From: Sarocladium kiliense
Lineage: Eukaryota; Ascomycota; Sordariomycetes; Hypocreales; Sarocladiaceae
Length of the DNA stretch: 64,000 bases
Reading direction: 5' to 3'
NCBI GenBank assembly: GCA_030734395.1
Contig: JAUZTG010000039.1
Location: 248,001-312,000, forward strand
In this document: positions 12,225 to 23,458 of the stretch, piece after piece
Position numbering within the stretch: the first letter of the stretch is position 1
Layout of the letters: each line of letters opens with the position of its first letter
Position numbers and translations under genes: made by a program
The notes under the pieces: model-generated
Databases searched by the model: none
What the model saw: only the letters and a program-made list of their open reading frames with translations
What the model was told of the DNA's origin: nothing

Positions 12225-12477
12225 CTCTGCTAGACTGAAGGGAAAGGAGTCGAGGTGGGTGTTTGTGGTTCCTGGAAGCTCTAAATCGAAGCTCGAGCGG
12301 AAGCTATGACATGGGAGAAAAATCTGCTTATGTAATACATTTTGACGCCTTGCAAGTCCGACATCCCAGAGCTTCGGGAAATCGATCACTATCACAACTC
12401 AGCAGGACAAAGGTCATTTTCTGTTTTTGATAAAGAAAGGAAACAACGTTGTTTCGTGTATTCACTCAAAAATTCAA

Positions 12478-14317
12478 TCACGACCTCTCATCTCGGGTCT
12501 CTATCAGCTTATTTGGAAGCAACGCAGTAGTGATGACACAGCCGAGCGTCACACCTCCGGCCAGATATAGCACCGCATTGATATCGCCACTGCCGTTCGT
12601 ACCATCCGTCCTTCCATACAGGTGTTGTGCGATTAGCGGGCTCACAATGCCAAAGAGGCGGCCCCAGAAGCTAGCAACACCACAAGCCGTTCCTCTAATA
12701 GGTGCTGGGAATGCTTCAGGGGTCCAGCCGTAGAGAACGGCGTTGAACATTGACTGAAAGAAGTATTCCATGGTGAAGAGACCTTCATTCTTGGCTCTCG
12801 TATCCACAACAGAGAGCAAAAGAATCGATGCTCCCATGAGACCAGAGGAGAGGACCATAGTCCACTTGCGACCGACAGAAGGGATCTGGTACATCCAAGC
12901 TCCCAGAAGCACACCAAGAATACCGGGTGCATACGTATAGATATATGCTGCGTATGTCTGCGTCAGGCCGACGTTGTCCTGAGCGTTCTTCTGAGCAAGA
13001 ATGCTAGGGAGATAGAAGCCTACCTTCTGTTAGCATGCCATACATCGAATGCCTTCAACAGAGGAATTACTGACCTGCCACAGTGAAGCCCCAAAAGTCC
13101 ATGATATACGTCAACCAAACGAGGATGGTCAGGCGCGTCATTTGCCAGCTGCTGAAAAGCATCATGTAACGGTCTTTCTCCAGGGAGAGCTTCTCTCTGA
13201 AATTCGTCTTTGCCTGCTTGACACCGCTTCCAAGCACAGGCTTTCTGCTCTCAATGGAATCGTGTTCGCGCTGGATAGTTTCGAAGGATTCCATGGTCAA
13301 CCCGCAGGGCTGCTTGTTGACCTCGGCAATGTGGCGAATAGTGGCCAGAGCCTCGTCATCTCGACCTTTGTAGATGAGGAACTTGGGGGTTTCCCTGAAT
13401 CGGAAGACAAAGAATCGCATGATGAAAACGAACAGTGTGATGCCACCAATAGTAAACAGTAAGTAGCGCCACCCCATGTTCTGACCTCGAGAGCAGCAAT
13501 CGACGGTGTCATCGATATTGCACGATGGCAGAGGGTTTGATGACGCGAAGTTTGGTGAGCAGGCATAGACGGGTATGAAACCGAATGCGATAGCACTACA
13601 GATCACCACGCCAATGGGTTGGAACACGGACAGGGTCGCCAAAAGGAATCGTCGGTTCTGCATCGTGTTAGCTGCGGCATAGGGTTTCCTACGTGAATGA
13701 ACTGACTTGTGGCAGAAACTCCAGCATGATCGTCGTATCGATGGGGATGTTTCCGCCAACACCAAAGCCAACGAAGGCCGTAAGGACGAGGAAAGTGTTG
13801 TAATTATTCGATGCTCCCAGGCACAGTCCAAATACAGACGAGAAAAGGCACGTCAAGTTAAACGCCCATTTTCGGCCTGTTCACGAACATTTGGATCAGC
13901 AATCCGGCATACATTGACCGACGGGGCGTCCTTTGACTTACCGACAATGTCTGATAGACATCCCCATATGAAAGCACCAGCGGTCAAACCAGCATTGAAA
14001 CTGGTCGAGATATTTCCACTCTTGTCGTTACCAAACCCCATCTCCTGCTGCAGAGGACCGAGTACTAGACCGAATGCTTGAGCCCAGAGAAGGTCAAGAA
14101 GGTATCCGAAGCCACAGAGACACCAGATGTACCACTGATACCGGCCCATGCCCTGGGCGTCGATCTCCCGATTGACAAGGACGCATTTCTTCTCGTAAAG
14201 GGTCAAGCCCTCAAGCTGTGAGAGATCCAGATCGCCAGGTCGCGATGATACACTTTCCAGATGATCCTGCGAAGGAGGACTCCTGTCTCGCGAACCGAAT
14301 TTCATGGATTTAAGCAT
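12478..14317 (-). CDS. MFS transporter, SV2/sugar-transporter type
   Basis: Four exons, 14317-13942, 13876-13707, 13657-13075 and 13019-12478, give 556 aa with all phases closing. The N-terminal cytosolic part is followed by YQWYIWCLCGFGYLLDLLWA, then GLTAGAFIWGCLSDIVGRKW, which contains the major-facilitator loop motif (GxxxDxxGRK), and then GFGVGGNIPID. The centre has a long loop containing a Cys-rich stretch (YACSPNF...PSCNIDDTVDCCSRGQNMGWR). The second half has LTYIMDFWGFTVAGFYLPSIL and EAFPAPIRGTACGVASFWGR. About 12 membrane segments are expected. Gene order within the family resembles fungal SV2-like carriers of unknown substrate. The substrate cannot be assigned. Confidence 0.9.
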
Positions 14318-15633
14318 GGTGAGCTTAGTGCAGTACCTCTATTCCTAGAGAAGGGTGATTGTCGACCCGCAAGGTTTGTCTCAGACTTTCGTCGCACGTT
14401 GTTTCTCGTACGGGAGGGAAAGTCCGGAGTGAAGTAGACTTGTGGCTGTTTCCACGCGGGTAACAGACGAGAAGGAGGGTGTCATGCCACGGGAATTAAG
14501 AAGTTGGGAGCACCAGGATATTTGAGGGATGGATCAGGAATCGTCTACCAACCATCTGGATCACGCCGATGAATGGGATATCAACGTGAGGGGAAGATCT
14601 GCTCCGGTGACAACCTTCGCCAAGCTACAGAACGACACTGTTTCTAAGGGCTTACGATCGTTTGCAGGTTGGCTAAGGACTACGGGCTGTCCCTCTGCGA
14701 TAGTAGGTGGCCATTCACTCGAAAGGGCGCAAGGTTGGGAAAGTCGTCGATGTCATCGCACCTAGCTTGGGACCCCCTTTACACCATAGCCTCTTCTCTC
14801 GTGGCTGCGGCAGCGGCCGCTTTGAGCGGGATGATGCGACCATCCCGTGGTTGCATTGGGCTGTGAAGGCTCACAAGTGGTGGTATCCCCATCATGTGAG
14901 AACGGTTGGTCACACAGCAGAGGGTGGTGCCAGTTGCAACTGCGAATTGAGTGCCTGAGAAAGATACAAAACACAACATCGGAATATTATTCTACGAAGG
15001 AGGGCAGCTTTCAGGGACTCGGCGCAGGCTCCGGCTCGTTTACGATCGGCTTGAAGTTTGACCCAGATTGACTCGATCTGAACCCCACTTGGACTGTGGC
15101 CAAGTAAGCCTAGCGGGAAGGGCCTGGCATAAGCATGGGAATTTCTGTAGGAAAAATAAGTATCGATGATGCTTCCGTCTTTGTCGCAGATCCTCGTGGC
15201 TGGGAACGGCCACCCTGGAGTCACTCAATACAGAGCTGGACCAAACAAAGACCTTAAGCAGCGAACAATACAACATTCCAACTCCCCCCAGAGAATATCA
15301 TTGTGATGTTAGTGGTCGGGAACATTTGCAATGAATGCACTGTGTTTGCATTTTGTGCCATGCACCGGCTTCTTGCTCATTTGTACCTGAGACTATGTGT
15401 CTTATATAGTAGCAGGAAAAGCATCCTGACCATGCCAATCCCTATCCACGCCGTCGTAGAATTCCATAATATGTCCCAAGCAATTACTTCCTCCATTACT
15501 GCATTATATGCATTTCATATGAATCATGCCCATTGCCAAACCCCACCATATCTTCAATTCATAACGAACAAGTTGATGCTTCCGCCAGCTCCATCCTTTC
15601 TCTTCCGCCCAACCTGCAAGACATTTCGGTCTT
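14318..15633. other. Intergenic, about 1.3 kb
   Basis: This contains the promoter of the MFS gene and the 3' flank of the PIR-repeat gene. The overlapping short ORFs are not convincing. I see nothing else. Confidence 0.45.
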
Positions 15634-16840
15634 CTACAGGTACAAGACGAGGCCGATCATGGCGACCGCAAGAGCACCAATGGTGCCAGGGAAAGCCTTT
15701 GTGGCAGCACCCTCGGGAACTGTCGAGGGAGTAGTGTTCTCAGCAGGAGGAGGCGAGACGACTGCAGGCTCAGATGAGCTAGCAGGAGCCTGAATTTGAC
15801 CATCACCGATTTGAGTGACGATCGCAGTCGGAGCCTGAATCTGGCCATCACTGATCTGAGTAACGACAGGAGGAGCTGCTGAGGTCGGAGCCTGGATCTG
15901 ACCATCGCCAATCTGGGTGACAACCGGTGGTGGCTCAGGCTTGCCAGTAGGTGCCTGAATCTGACCATCGCTGATCTGGCTCACCGGCGGAGGTGCAGGA
16001 GCCTTCTCAGTCGGAGCCTGGATTTGTCCATCACCAATCTGAGTGACTGGCGGGGGCGCGGGAGCCTCCTCGGTAGGTGCCTGGATTTGACCGTCGCCAA
16101 TCTGGGTGACCGGAGGAACACTGGACGGACCCTGGATTTGACCGTCTTCGATCTGAGTAACTACACCTCCAGGAGCCTGGATCTGACCATCGCCGATCTG
16201 AGTCACGACGGTAGGCTTGACTTGAGGCTGTCCATCACCAATCTGGTCAATGATGGTGGTGGTGTAGACACCGCCAGCACCACCTCCACTGCCGCCGCCG
16301 CCGCTGCTGCCACCGCAGGGGACGATCTGAAGGAGGACAGGCTCACACTGCGCAGCCCAATGGCGGTCGTAGAGGTTGTAGAAGCTTCCAGAGAGACACT
16401 GGTACCAGACGGCAGAGCCGCCAAGAGCGAGCGAGGAGTTACCGCAGGCTGAGAAGCCAGCGGTGTAGATGGCACCAGTCTGGGCTGGCTTGTCGAATTG
16501 GAACTGGTAGTTATCGGCGATGTAGCCGGTGCGGTCCTTTGAGTCAAGCAGGACACCGTTGTTAAGGCTCAGGACGAGAGCGCCCTCACCGGAGCATTCG
16601 CGCTTCTAAGTTGGTGTGTGAGTAAATGATGTACGCCATATGAAGAAACAAGCCACTGCAAGGCAAAAGGAGACTCACCTCAAGTCCACGCTTGGCGAAA
16701 CTCCGGACAGAGATCTCGAACTTGCCGTCGTAAGTGGCTTCGCAGCCATCAGGTGCCGAGGCTTTGGGCTTGATGTCTTCAGTGACACCCTGAGCATAGG
16801 CCGCGGTGGCCAAGCCGAGAGCGGCGAGTGCGTACTTCAT
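15634..16840 (-). CDS. PIR-repeat cell-wall protein with GPI-type tail
   Basis: Two exons, 16840-16679 and 16605-15634, give 377 aa. A signal peptide (MKYALAALGLATAAYA) opens the protein. A Cys-containing domain follows (about 30-170; GCEATYDGKFEIS, KRECSGEG, CGGSSGGG), with Lys-Arg pairs that could be Kex2 sites. A poly-Gly/Ser hinge leads into nine PIR units of the form TQIGDGQIQAP (about 178-335), separated by Pro/Ala/Thr spacers. The C-terminal 23 residues are hydrophobic after a small-residue stretch, as in a GPI anchor signal. In known PIR proteins the Gln in the repeat forms an alkali-labile ester bond to beta-1,3-glucan. Here the Cys domain precedes the repeats, the reverse of the order in yeast Pir1-4. 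A structural cell-wall role is a firm inference. Confidence 0.9.
15796..16260 (-). repeat. Nine tandem PIR-coding units
   Basis: The units encode variants of (T/S/D)QI(G/S/E)DGQIQ separated by spacers of 3 to about 12 residues rich in Pro, Ala and Thr. Two units have Ser and one has Glu in place of the first Gly; the first unit reads QPQ in place of QIQ. Variable spacers suggest expansion and contraction by recombination. Confidence 0.85.
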
Positions 16841-17107
16841 TGTGATTCTGTGACACCGTGTAAGTGAACTGTCCACAGCGTCGATAATGAATCGCAATTG
16901 ATCCACTGCCAATTAAACTCACTGTTATTACTTCCAACGAGATGGTCGTATGTCGATGTGATTTAAAGCGAAAGCTTCCTTCCTTTCTCTTGAAGCGATT
17001 GACGGAACGAGAGTAGAGTCAAGGTAAGACACGACAACTCCAAGCGAGAGAGGAGAGCACGTGTCAATTGAGCGAGAGGGTACCACACAATAGCGATGAT
17101 GACAGCA

Positions 17108-17154
17108 GAAGACCAGGAGGAGGAAGAGAAGAAAAAAGAAGGGAGGGTAGAAGG
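17108..17154 (-). promoter_or_regulatory. Pyrimidine-rich promoter tract upstream of the PIR gene
   Basis: On the minus strand this is an almost pure C/T run about 270-315 bp before the ATG at 16840. A TTTAAAT element lies at about 16961-16967. CT-rich stretches near transcription starts are common in strongly expressed fungal genes; the function here is inferred. Confidence 0.35.
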
Positions 17155-20100
17155 CATGCAACGAGGTGGGTGGGATAGATATACGTATAGCCGATCAGTT
17201 GCGGACGGGAAAGATGCTGCGGAGAGGATGGACTAGGAGACTGCCGATGGATGGATGACGAACCCGGCCACCCTCGGTGTGCACGGAAGCCCATTCTGAC
17301 TGGCTGGCAGGATGGCTGGCTGGCTGAATAGATGGAGCTTGAACTGCAGCTCCGGGAGGAGGATATTCCCCCTGCCAGCCACGTCCTTGCGGTCTCGCAA
17401 CCTGCATGACGAACCGCTCCATAAGGTCTGGGCCCCAGTGCCCACCTCCGTCAAACCGCCGCCCAAAGAGGCTGCGGCAACCAAAAGAGATGTGCGGCCA
17501 GAGCTATGGATGCATCACCCAGCCTCTCCACTGGGTGGTTTGTGTGAGTGGGTGTGAGTTCGTTCATGGCCAGGGACTTAAAATGTGAAAGATCAGCCTA
17601 GCCAGCCAACTTCTGCATGAGGAAGCACCCAACCACCTCCGAGGTAAATCCAGCTGCAGTGCTTGATTCGGGCATGTAGGGTCCTTTGTCTATGTATGAT
17701 GAAGCAATCCCAAGCCCATGACCAGGGGTTGTCTCTGATGAACTGCGGGGAAGAACAGTAACAATCCATTGATCTGACTATCCTCACAAAGACCAGAGAC
17801 GAGACGCATGTCATCTGTTTCCCTATCTTCAAGTGATCGTCAATTCCCACTGTTGGTGTCTCCATATATGACGAAGCCGTGTTTTAGGTTTCTACCAGCC
17901 ATCAAACACCCGCAATTCCTCAAAGGCCGATGACACCAGGGCAAGCGCTAAAGGAAACCCCCGTAAGGAAGCTTGCGTCACCCTAGTTATGGCGATCTGA
18001 CCCTGTGAAGTGGGCAATTGGGGGTCCTGAGACTGGAGCTGTGTTGTGGGTGGTTGGGTGCTGTCTCACTTGGAGAGGAGGGTGTGTGTTGATCAGCGAC
18101 TGAGGGCTATGAAGTCACTAGAGCGCACTGCTAGAGGCAGCAATCACGTTCTGAGTAGGCAGGAAGTGTGTCTTGCTATGGTTAGCAGGGCTGTGCCTTT
18201 GGTCTGTTGTCTATTATTACTTCACGGTTGCTGTTCGTATACGTGTATCGGCTCCCAGTAACCAGCTATTACACCTCGACTGCAGCTCACTAACACATCG
18301 ACAGCCCAATTCACCCGGAAACATGTGCCGTCTTGGTCTTTGGCAACGTCCCCCAAGTCGTTCTTGGCCATTAGTTTCCCCGCCATCTGCACGAGTGCGT
18401 GGATCCTGGAACCACCCTCCTCCAACCTTAGGCTTATACTGGGACCACTCTATCCAACAAAACAGACTCAACTGCTGACGTTTGCGCTGCTGAGTTTTCA
18501 AGTTTTTCTCAAAATAGCTTTCTCGTTCCTGGATCTTGGATCTCCAGAATGATTGTGCGGCAAATATATTTTCCCTGCTTTTCCGAATATGTAGACATCA
18601 AGATCGACATTTCAGGACCCCGTGGCAACAGCCGCGTGTCGCCTTTCGAAACCTCGATACTTGCCTGTCGCACCCCCTCCTCTTCCCGTCCTCCACTTAA
18701 TTCCGCATGTTCCGTCCAGGCCTCCCCTGTAAAGTGCCATGAAGTCATGGATGTTAACTGTATCTGCGACCCATTCAGCAACTGGGGCCGGGATGTTGCA
18801 TGTGGGCTTGGGTCTTCTACACGCCTAGAGATCGGCCAAGTCGGCAGGGGAAAGGAGGTCGGACAGGGATCGCCAGTGGACGGATCGTCGATGTCAAGGT
18901 CGTTTTAGCGGCTGGGCAACAAGCCACTGCTGCAAGCTCTCGTTCTGAGTGTCGCTCAAAAGAGGAGAACTAGAGATTCGAGTACAATGCAGCATTTGGC
19001 AAGCAAGACAATCTGGCATTCTCTAAATTGCAGGGTGATCTTATTTTTACTCAAGTTAGCAATCCTTCGTCTATGGCGCAACATTCCGCTTCCGCAAATT
19101 GTGAGAAATACATCGAAATAAGAGTGCAGGATCTCCGTGCAACCTAGCCACAACAGCCCGAGCAATATGTCCACTGCTCAGCCCTCGCGTTTCTTGTCCC
19201 GTCTTGTCCTTGAGCCATCTGTTCGTCAAGATCCGAGCAAGTCTCGGCGATATTCCTTGGCCATGGGACCAGGGCCCCCGGACATGCAACGCTCTATGAC
19301 CAGATGACTTGGGAAGGTCCGATGTTGAAGAGCCGTGGGATGATAGCACCGCATTATCTCTTGCTGTGCAACGTTGTAACCTCTCTTTGCTGAACACTCA
19401 GACCTTACGCTTAAGGTCATAGGGCTCATGATGGTTGCTTCAGCATGCGATTCCTAACCAGCCAGCCTCCTTACCAGTCTACTTTCACCAAACCACTTCT
19501 CTACCAGGTGAACAACAAATCATACAAAGCCGAGTCGGTTCCAACATCGACATATCTTCTCATCACTTCGGCTGCCCCGCGAACATGCCACAAAGGGCCA
19601 CTTCGCGTGCATCATACCCCTGCCCCTGTGTCCTCTGTGGCGCCAGCAAACCCACAGCTGATCCCTCCCCATCCGAGCGGCCCCATTCCAGTCAACCGAT
19701 CGGCTCGATCTTACCAGGGCGGCAGCTCCAGTTGGGTGTCTTGGCCGTGAGACTTATTGACCAGAAACCTCTCACTATGATGCAAGAGACACTGCATCTG
19801 CTGTACGTGGCATTAGGAATATAGAGGCAGCCACATATGCATGGCTGAGGAATACCACGAAGTTGCTGCATATACATGCTCACTGCATCGGCTGACAGCC
19901 ATTTCATACTTGGGTTTCCCCGTCAGCGCTCACTGTAAACACACGACGTTGCAGTAGTTGATGACCTGTGGCCTGCTTTAGCCTGGATAGTGCGACGATC
20001 TTGGAGGGTAGCAACACGCCACGAGGGCCACTGCAGGTGTATTAGCCGCTGGAGCCATGGGCAATTCGCATGTCGGTGCCGTCATGCCGCCGTCGATTGT

Positions 20101-20280
20101 CGGATTGAGTGACAATGCCTGGTCTCTCCCCCAGATGGGCATCGTTCGGTGGCTGCAACAATAGGCCGCCAAGCAGCGCACTCGCAACTAGGATTCGATT
20201 CCTTGATGCCGGCTGATGCAGATCCCCGACTCGTCAGCCGGACATAAGTCTCCATTGTATTGGACCCTCTGGAGTCGAGA

Positions 20281-20310
20281 AGCTCAATCAATTGGAGCTC
20301 AATCAATTCA
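20281..20310. repeat. Tandem 15-bp duplication
   Basis: The unit AGCTCAATCAATTGG is followed at once by AGCTCAATCAATTCA, differing at the last two bases. It lies within the gene desert and has no evident role. Confidence 0.6.
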
Positions 20311-22181
20311 CTATCGAAAACCAAGATGCTCTCTTCGACTGACGCAATCGTAGAAGCACGCTACTGAGCTTCTAGGGGCTAGACACGGTACGTAGATGAA
20401 GATGGAGGGCTCGTATTCGACTAGAAACCACCCTCCACGGCATCCGAGCCTCTTCTACCCAGGGTAGCTCATTGCCCTCCTCGCCCGATCGTTGTCAGAC
20501 AAGGTAACAGTCCATTGAGTTGCTAACCCCCCGCTTTGCTACAACCTGCAGCAACGACGCAACCCATTCGCTCACTTGCACACCTGTCCATTGGACGGAC
20601 GACGTGGAGCTATCGCATCGTGCGTCTGCGTAAGTTCCCATTGCCGTGGTGGCCGCTTCGGGCGATGTCCTGTGGTAGCTTCTGTGTGACCACAGCAACC
20701 AGACAAGGCAACCAGGTGCTGAGATGATGATGAATTGATCGGTCCGAGTTCGAATAAGGACGTTACTTGCTAGCAGAGTTGCCTTGTACGGTATGTAGTG
20801 ATGCATGAGAACGGCGCTGTCCTAGCTCGAACGGCCAGCGAGCCTTAGGTCCTTGAGTTTCTGAAGCTACTGCAACGGCACGAAGGATGATGAGAGCTCG
20901 ATGCAACTCTCTGGCGTCGGGCCTCGACTGCGCTTCTCGCGGAGGCTGACAGCGTTGGGTCTATCGATCTGCGGCTGCTGCCGTACGGTCAGCAGAGCTA
21001 GCTGGCGTCGGACGTGGCTCCCGTCTCAGCTCTCTCTGTCATCGGCGATGATGAGCTTTGAAGGCGTTATTCTTCTGCGGATCGACTCCCGATGCCGTAG
21101 GATGTAGCTAAGAGCTCTCTCTGCACAGAGTGTGCACCAGGGTATGCCGGCTCGGGAACTATCACATACCAGTCAGCCTCCGGGTGGATTAAGTCAACGC
21201 TCCTCCATATGAGAAAAGAGAACTGTTCCGTTTTCTTGTATATGAAATAAGACCAATGAGTTGTCTTAATCCGTTGTTTGGCAACTCTAATAAGAGAGGG
21301 CCACTATAGCCTATCTCAGCACCACTTACATCCCTCCATGCACGGTGAATCTCAATAGTACCCCCAGAACGATCTGACAGGACTTCGCAATTTCGGCCTC
21401 TTCCGAGGCGACAAACCTGCAGTAGTTTCGCCGTTTTCAACCAGGAAGATCTCTCCGTCAGCCCCGGTGAGCCTCGGAGGCGGTAGTAAAAAGGACCTGG
21501 TTCCTTGACTTTGGCCCTTGGCCTGAACCTTAACCCAGGCTTCCCGACCACCCTTCCAACGGCTACGACGGCTACGAGAAAGTCAAAATGTGCTGAAGAC
21601 TTGAGAGCTATGGTCAGGAAATGCTGGATGAATGGCAGAAAGTAGGCTGTGAAGTGTCTAGGTCCTGTAACTCGGGAAACTCCACGATGCTTCACCCGCT
21701 TACGTACAAGCACTGTCGGTCCATGAGGCTGAAGCCAAGTGGATCTCGAGAAAGAACTTGCAGCTGTAGTCTTGAACAGTATGTGGTCGGTCTGAACCTT
21801 CCTGTCGGGCAGGAGGCTGGCTTTGGAAATGCAATGGCGCAGTCAGTCCATCCATTGACGTAGGACGAGGTTGACCCAACTAGACCGGCTATGCTAAACG
21901 CCAGCAAATGACGCGTCTCTTCAAGTCTTGTACTCTCGAGTCCCAATCAAGCACATGGTCATCCTACGAAGTAATGCTTCTTATCGTGTGCTTGCTGTCA
22001 TATCACATGACTTGTGGAATCGAGTCCTGTCTTGTCATTGGCATGGAAGCAGTAACGGAGTATGCCAGCGATGCAGGTACGAGCCGCAAACAAAGTAGAG
22101 AAACTTGACCATTGATAGAGGTATAACTGTTGAATTCACATGTCTATACCTTTCAACGGATGCCTCTATTGGATAGGGCGT

Positions 22182-22864
22182 TTACGGAAGATCCAGCTTC
22201 TCGCTCTTCTCATCAAGTCCTGACCACTTCGGCTTTCCGTCCGGAATATCGACTATCCTCTGCTCATAGAAGATGTGCATCCTATCGGAGCAAATTAGTT
22301 CCCATTCATGGATCACAGAGTTGTCAGAGACAAAGTGGGGAAACGTACTCTGGATAGAAGTTCTTCACCAACTCTTCTCTGTCCATCCGCAGCACAGTCG
22401 GGAACAGCAGACACATGTTTCTCCCTTCGTCCATAAGCAGAGAACCGCAGTTGGAACAGCGGACCTTGCACGGTAGCTCATGGGTAGGCTTGTCAGTTCC
22501 GCTATTGAGGAAGTTGAGATTGTCGGTGCCCTTGGTGAAGGCAATGTCGGACTTGTGAACGATCGCAGCCCATTGGAAAGGTGCACCTTTTCCCGTTGTC
22601 AGTCTTCAATCTTGTTCTAGGAGCTGAATCATTCCTGAAGCATTGTAGGTACTCACCATGAATGATCTTGCAGTCCGAGCAGTGGCAGAACTTGGCAGTC
22701 AGGGGCTTGTCCCTCGTCACCCAAAACTGCACCATCTCGCAATGACAACTCCCCATAACCTTCTTCAAAAATGGGTTTCCTTCCCCAGATGTAGCCTTCT
22801 CCGGCGGCACATACGGAGGCTCGTATCTCCACGCCCCCTCTGCTCGTCGTGTCGAAGTTGGCAT
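22182..22864 (-). CDS. GFA/CENP-V-domain protein (glutathione-dependent formaldehyde-activating family)
   Basis: Three exons, 22864-22657, 22586-22349 and 22281-22182, give 181 aa in phase. The zinc-site cysteines of the GFA fold are all present: Cys40 and Cys42 (GSCHCEMV), Cys60, Cys62 and Cys65 (CHCSDC), and Cys113 and Cys116 (RCSNCG). It has no targeting signal. The prototype, Gfa, speeds formation of S-hydroxymethylglutathione from formaldehyde, but most fungal paralogues have unknown substrates and may be general glutathione-dependent or metal-binding enzymes. Length and domain are typical. Confidence 0.9.
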
Positions 22865-23458
22865 AGTTGATGGGTCTTTGGACTGGTGATGGGAGTATCG
22901 GGCAATTTGACGATCTGTTACAGGCAATTCCTGAACTGTTGAGGAGTACGCAAGGAATTGACCAGGCAGGGAGCACTTTTTACAGGAGCTCGCGTGATGA
23001 CCTTGCAAGCGTGAAAGTGATGACCAGTGCACTCTCCCTCGAGCACCAAACCTCAGTGAATTCCCAAGACCAGTCGTGACGTAATGCATAAGATGCTCTA
23101 CCAAGCTCAAAGCATCAGAAATAAGAAAAGGAACAGGTTGAACCTGTCAGTGGCTTCTTTCTCTCTTTTTTATGTTTCAGCCATAAGCATCATCAACGTG
23201 CGGAGAAGCTCCAAAGCAAATTGGACCCTGGAGCTGGAGCTCATTCTCCGGCGCCTACATTCCGAGCCAGGAGGTTTTGCTCCAGACCGACGATCAGAAA
23301 TGACGAGAAACGAAAATAAGAACACAATAAACGTTATGCCGCTATTCTAATGCGGAAGGCCATCGCTGATCTAGACCCAGATCCTGTCATGACATAAACC
23401 CCAGACATCCACCCCGAATGATTGACTTTTGTACAGATGCTCAGAATACATCCCTGCT
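22865..23458. other. Intergenic
   Basis: This holds the promoter of the GFA gene and the 3' flank of GPI16. No gene is seen. Confidence 0.5.

Larger units (their letters stand above)
16841..22181. other. Gene desert of about 5.3 kb
   Basis: Beyond the PIR promoter I could not find a supported gene. The longest ORFs (18549-18908 on +, 119 codons; 21189-21713 on -, 174 codons) have no recognisable domain, signal peptide or splice context. Base composition resembles the flanks rather than an AT-rich, mutated repeat island. It could hold non-coding RNA, a long promoter or decayed sequence; nothing in it decides this. Confidence 0.4.

Noticed and set aside
16024..16452. 142-codon ORF on + with Leu/Asp repeats
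   Set aside because: It is the antisense reading of the PIR repeats, so its repetition has no independent meaning.
18549..18908. 119-codon ORF on +
   Set aside because: It starts at a random ATG and has no recognisable feature.
21189..21713. 174-codon ORF on the minus strand in the gene desert
   Set aside because: No domain, signal peptide or codon pattern supports it, and its length is possible by chance.
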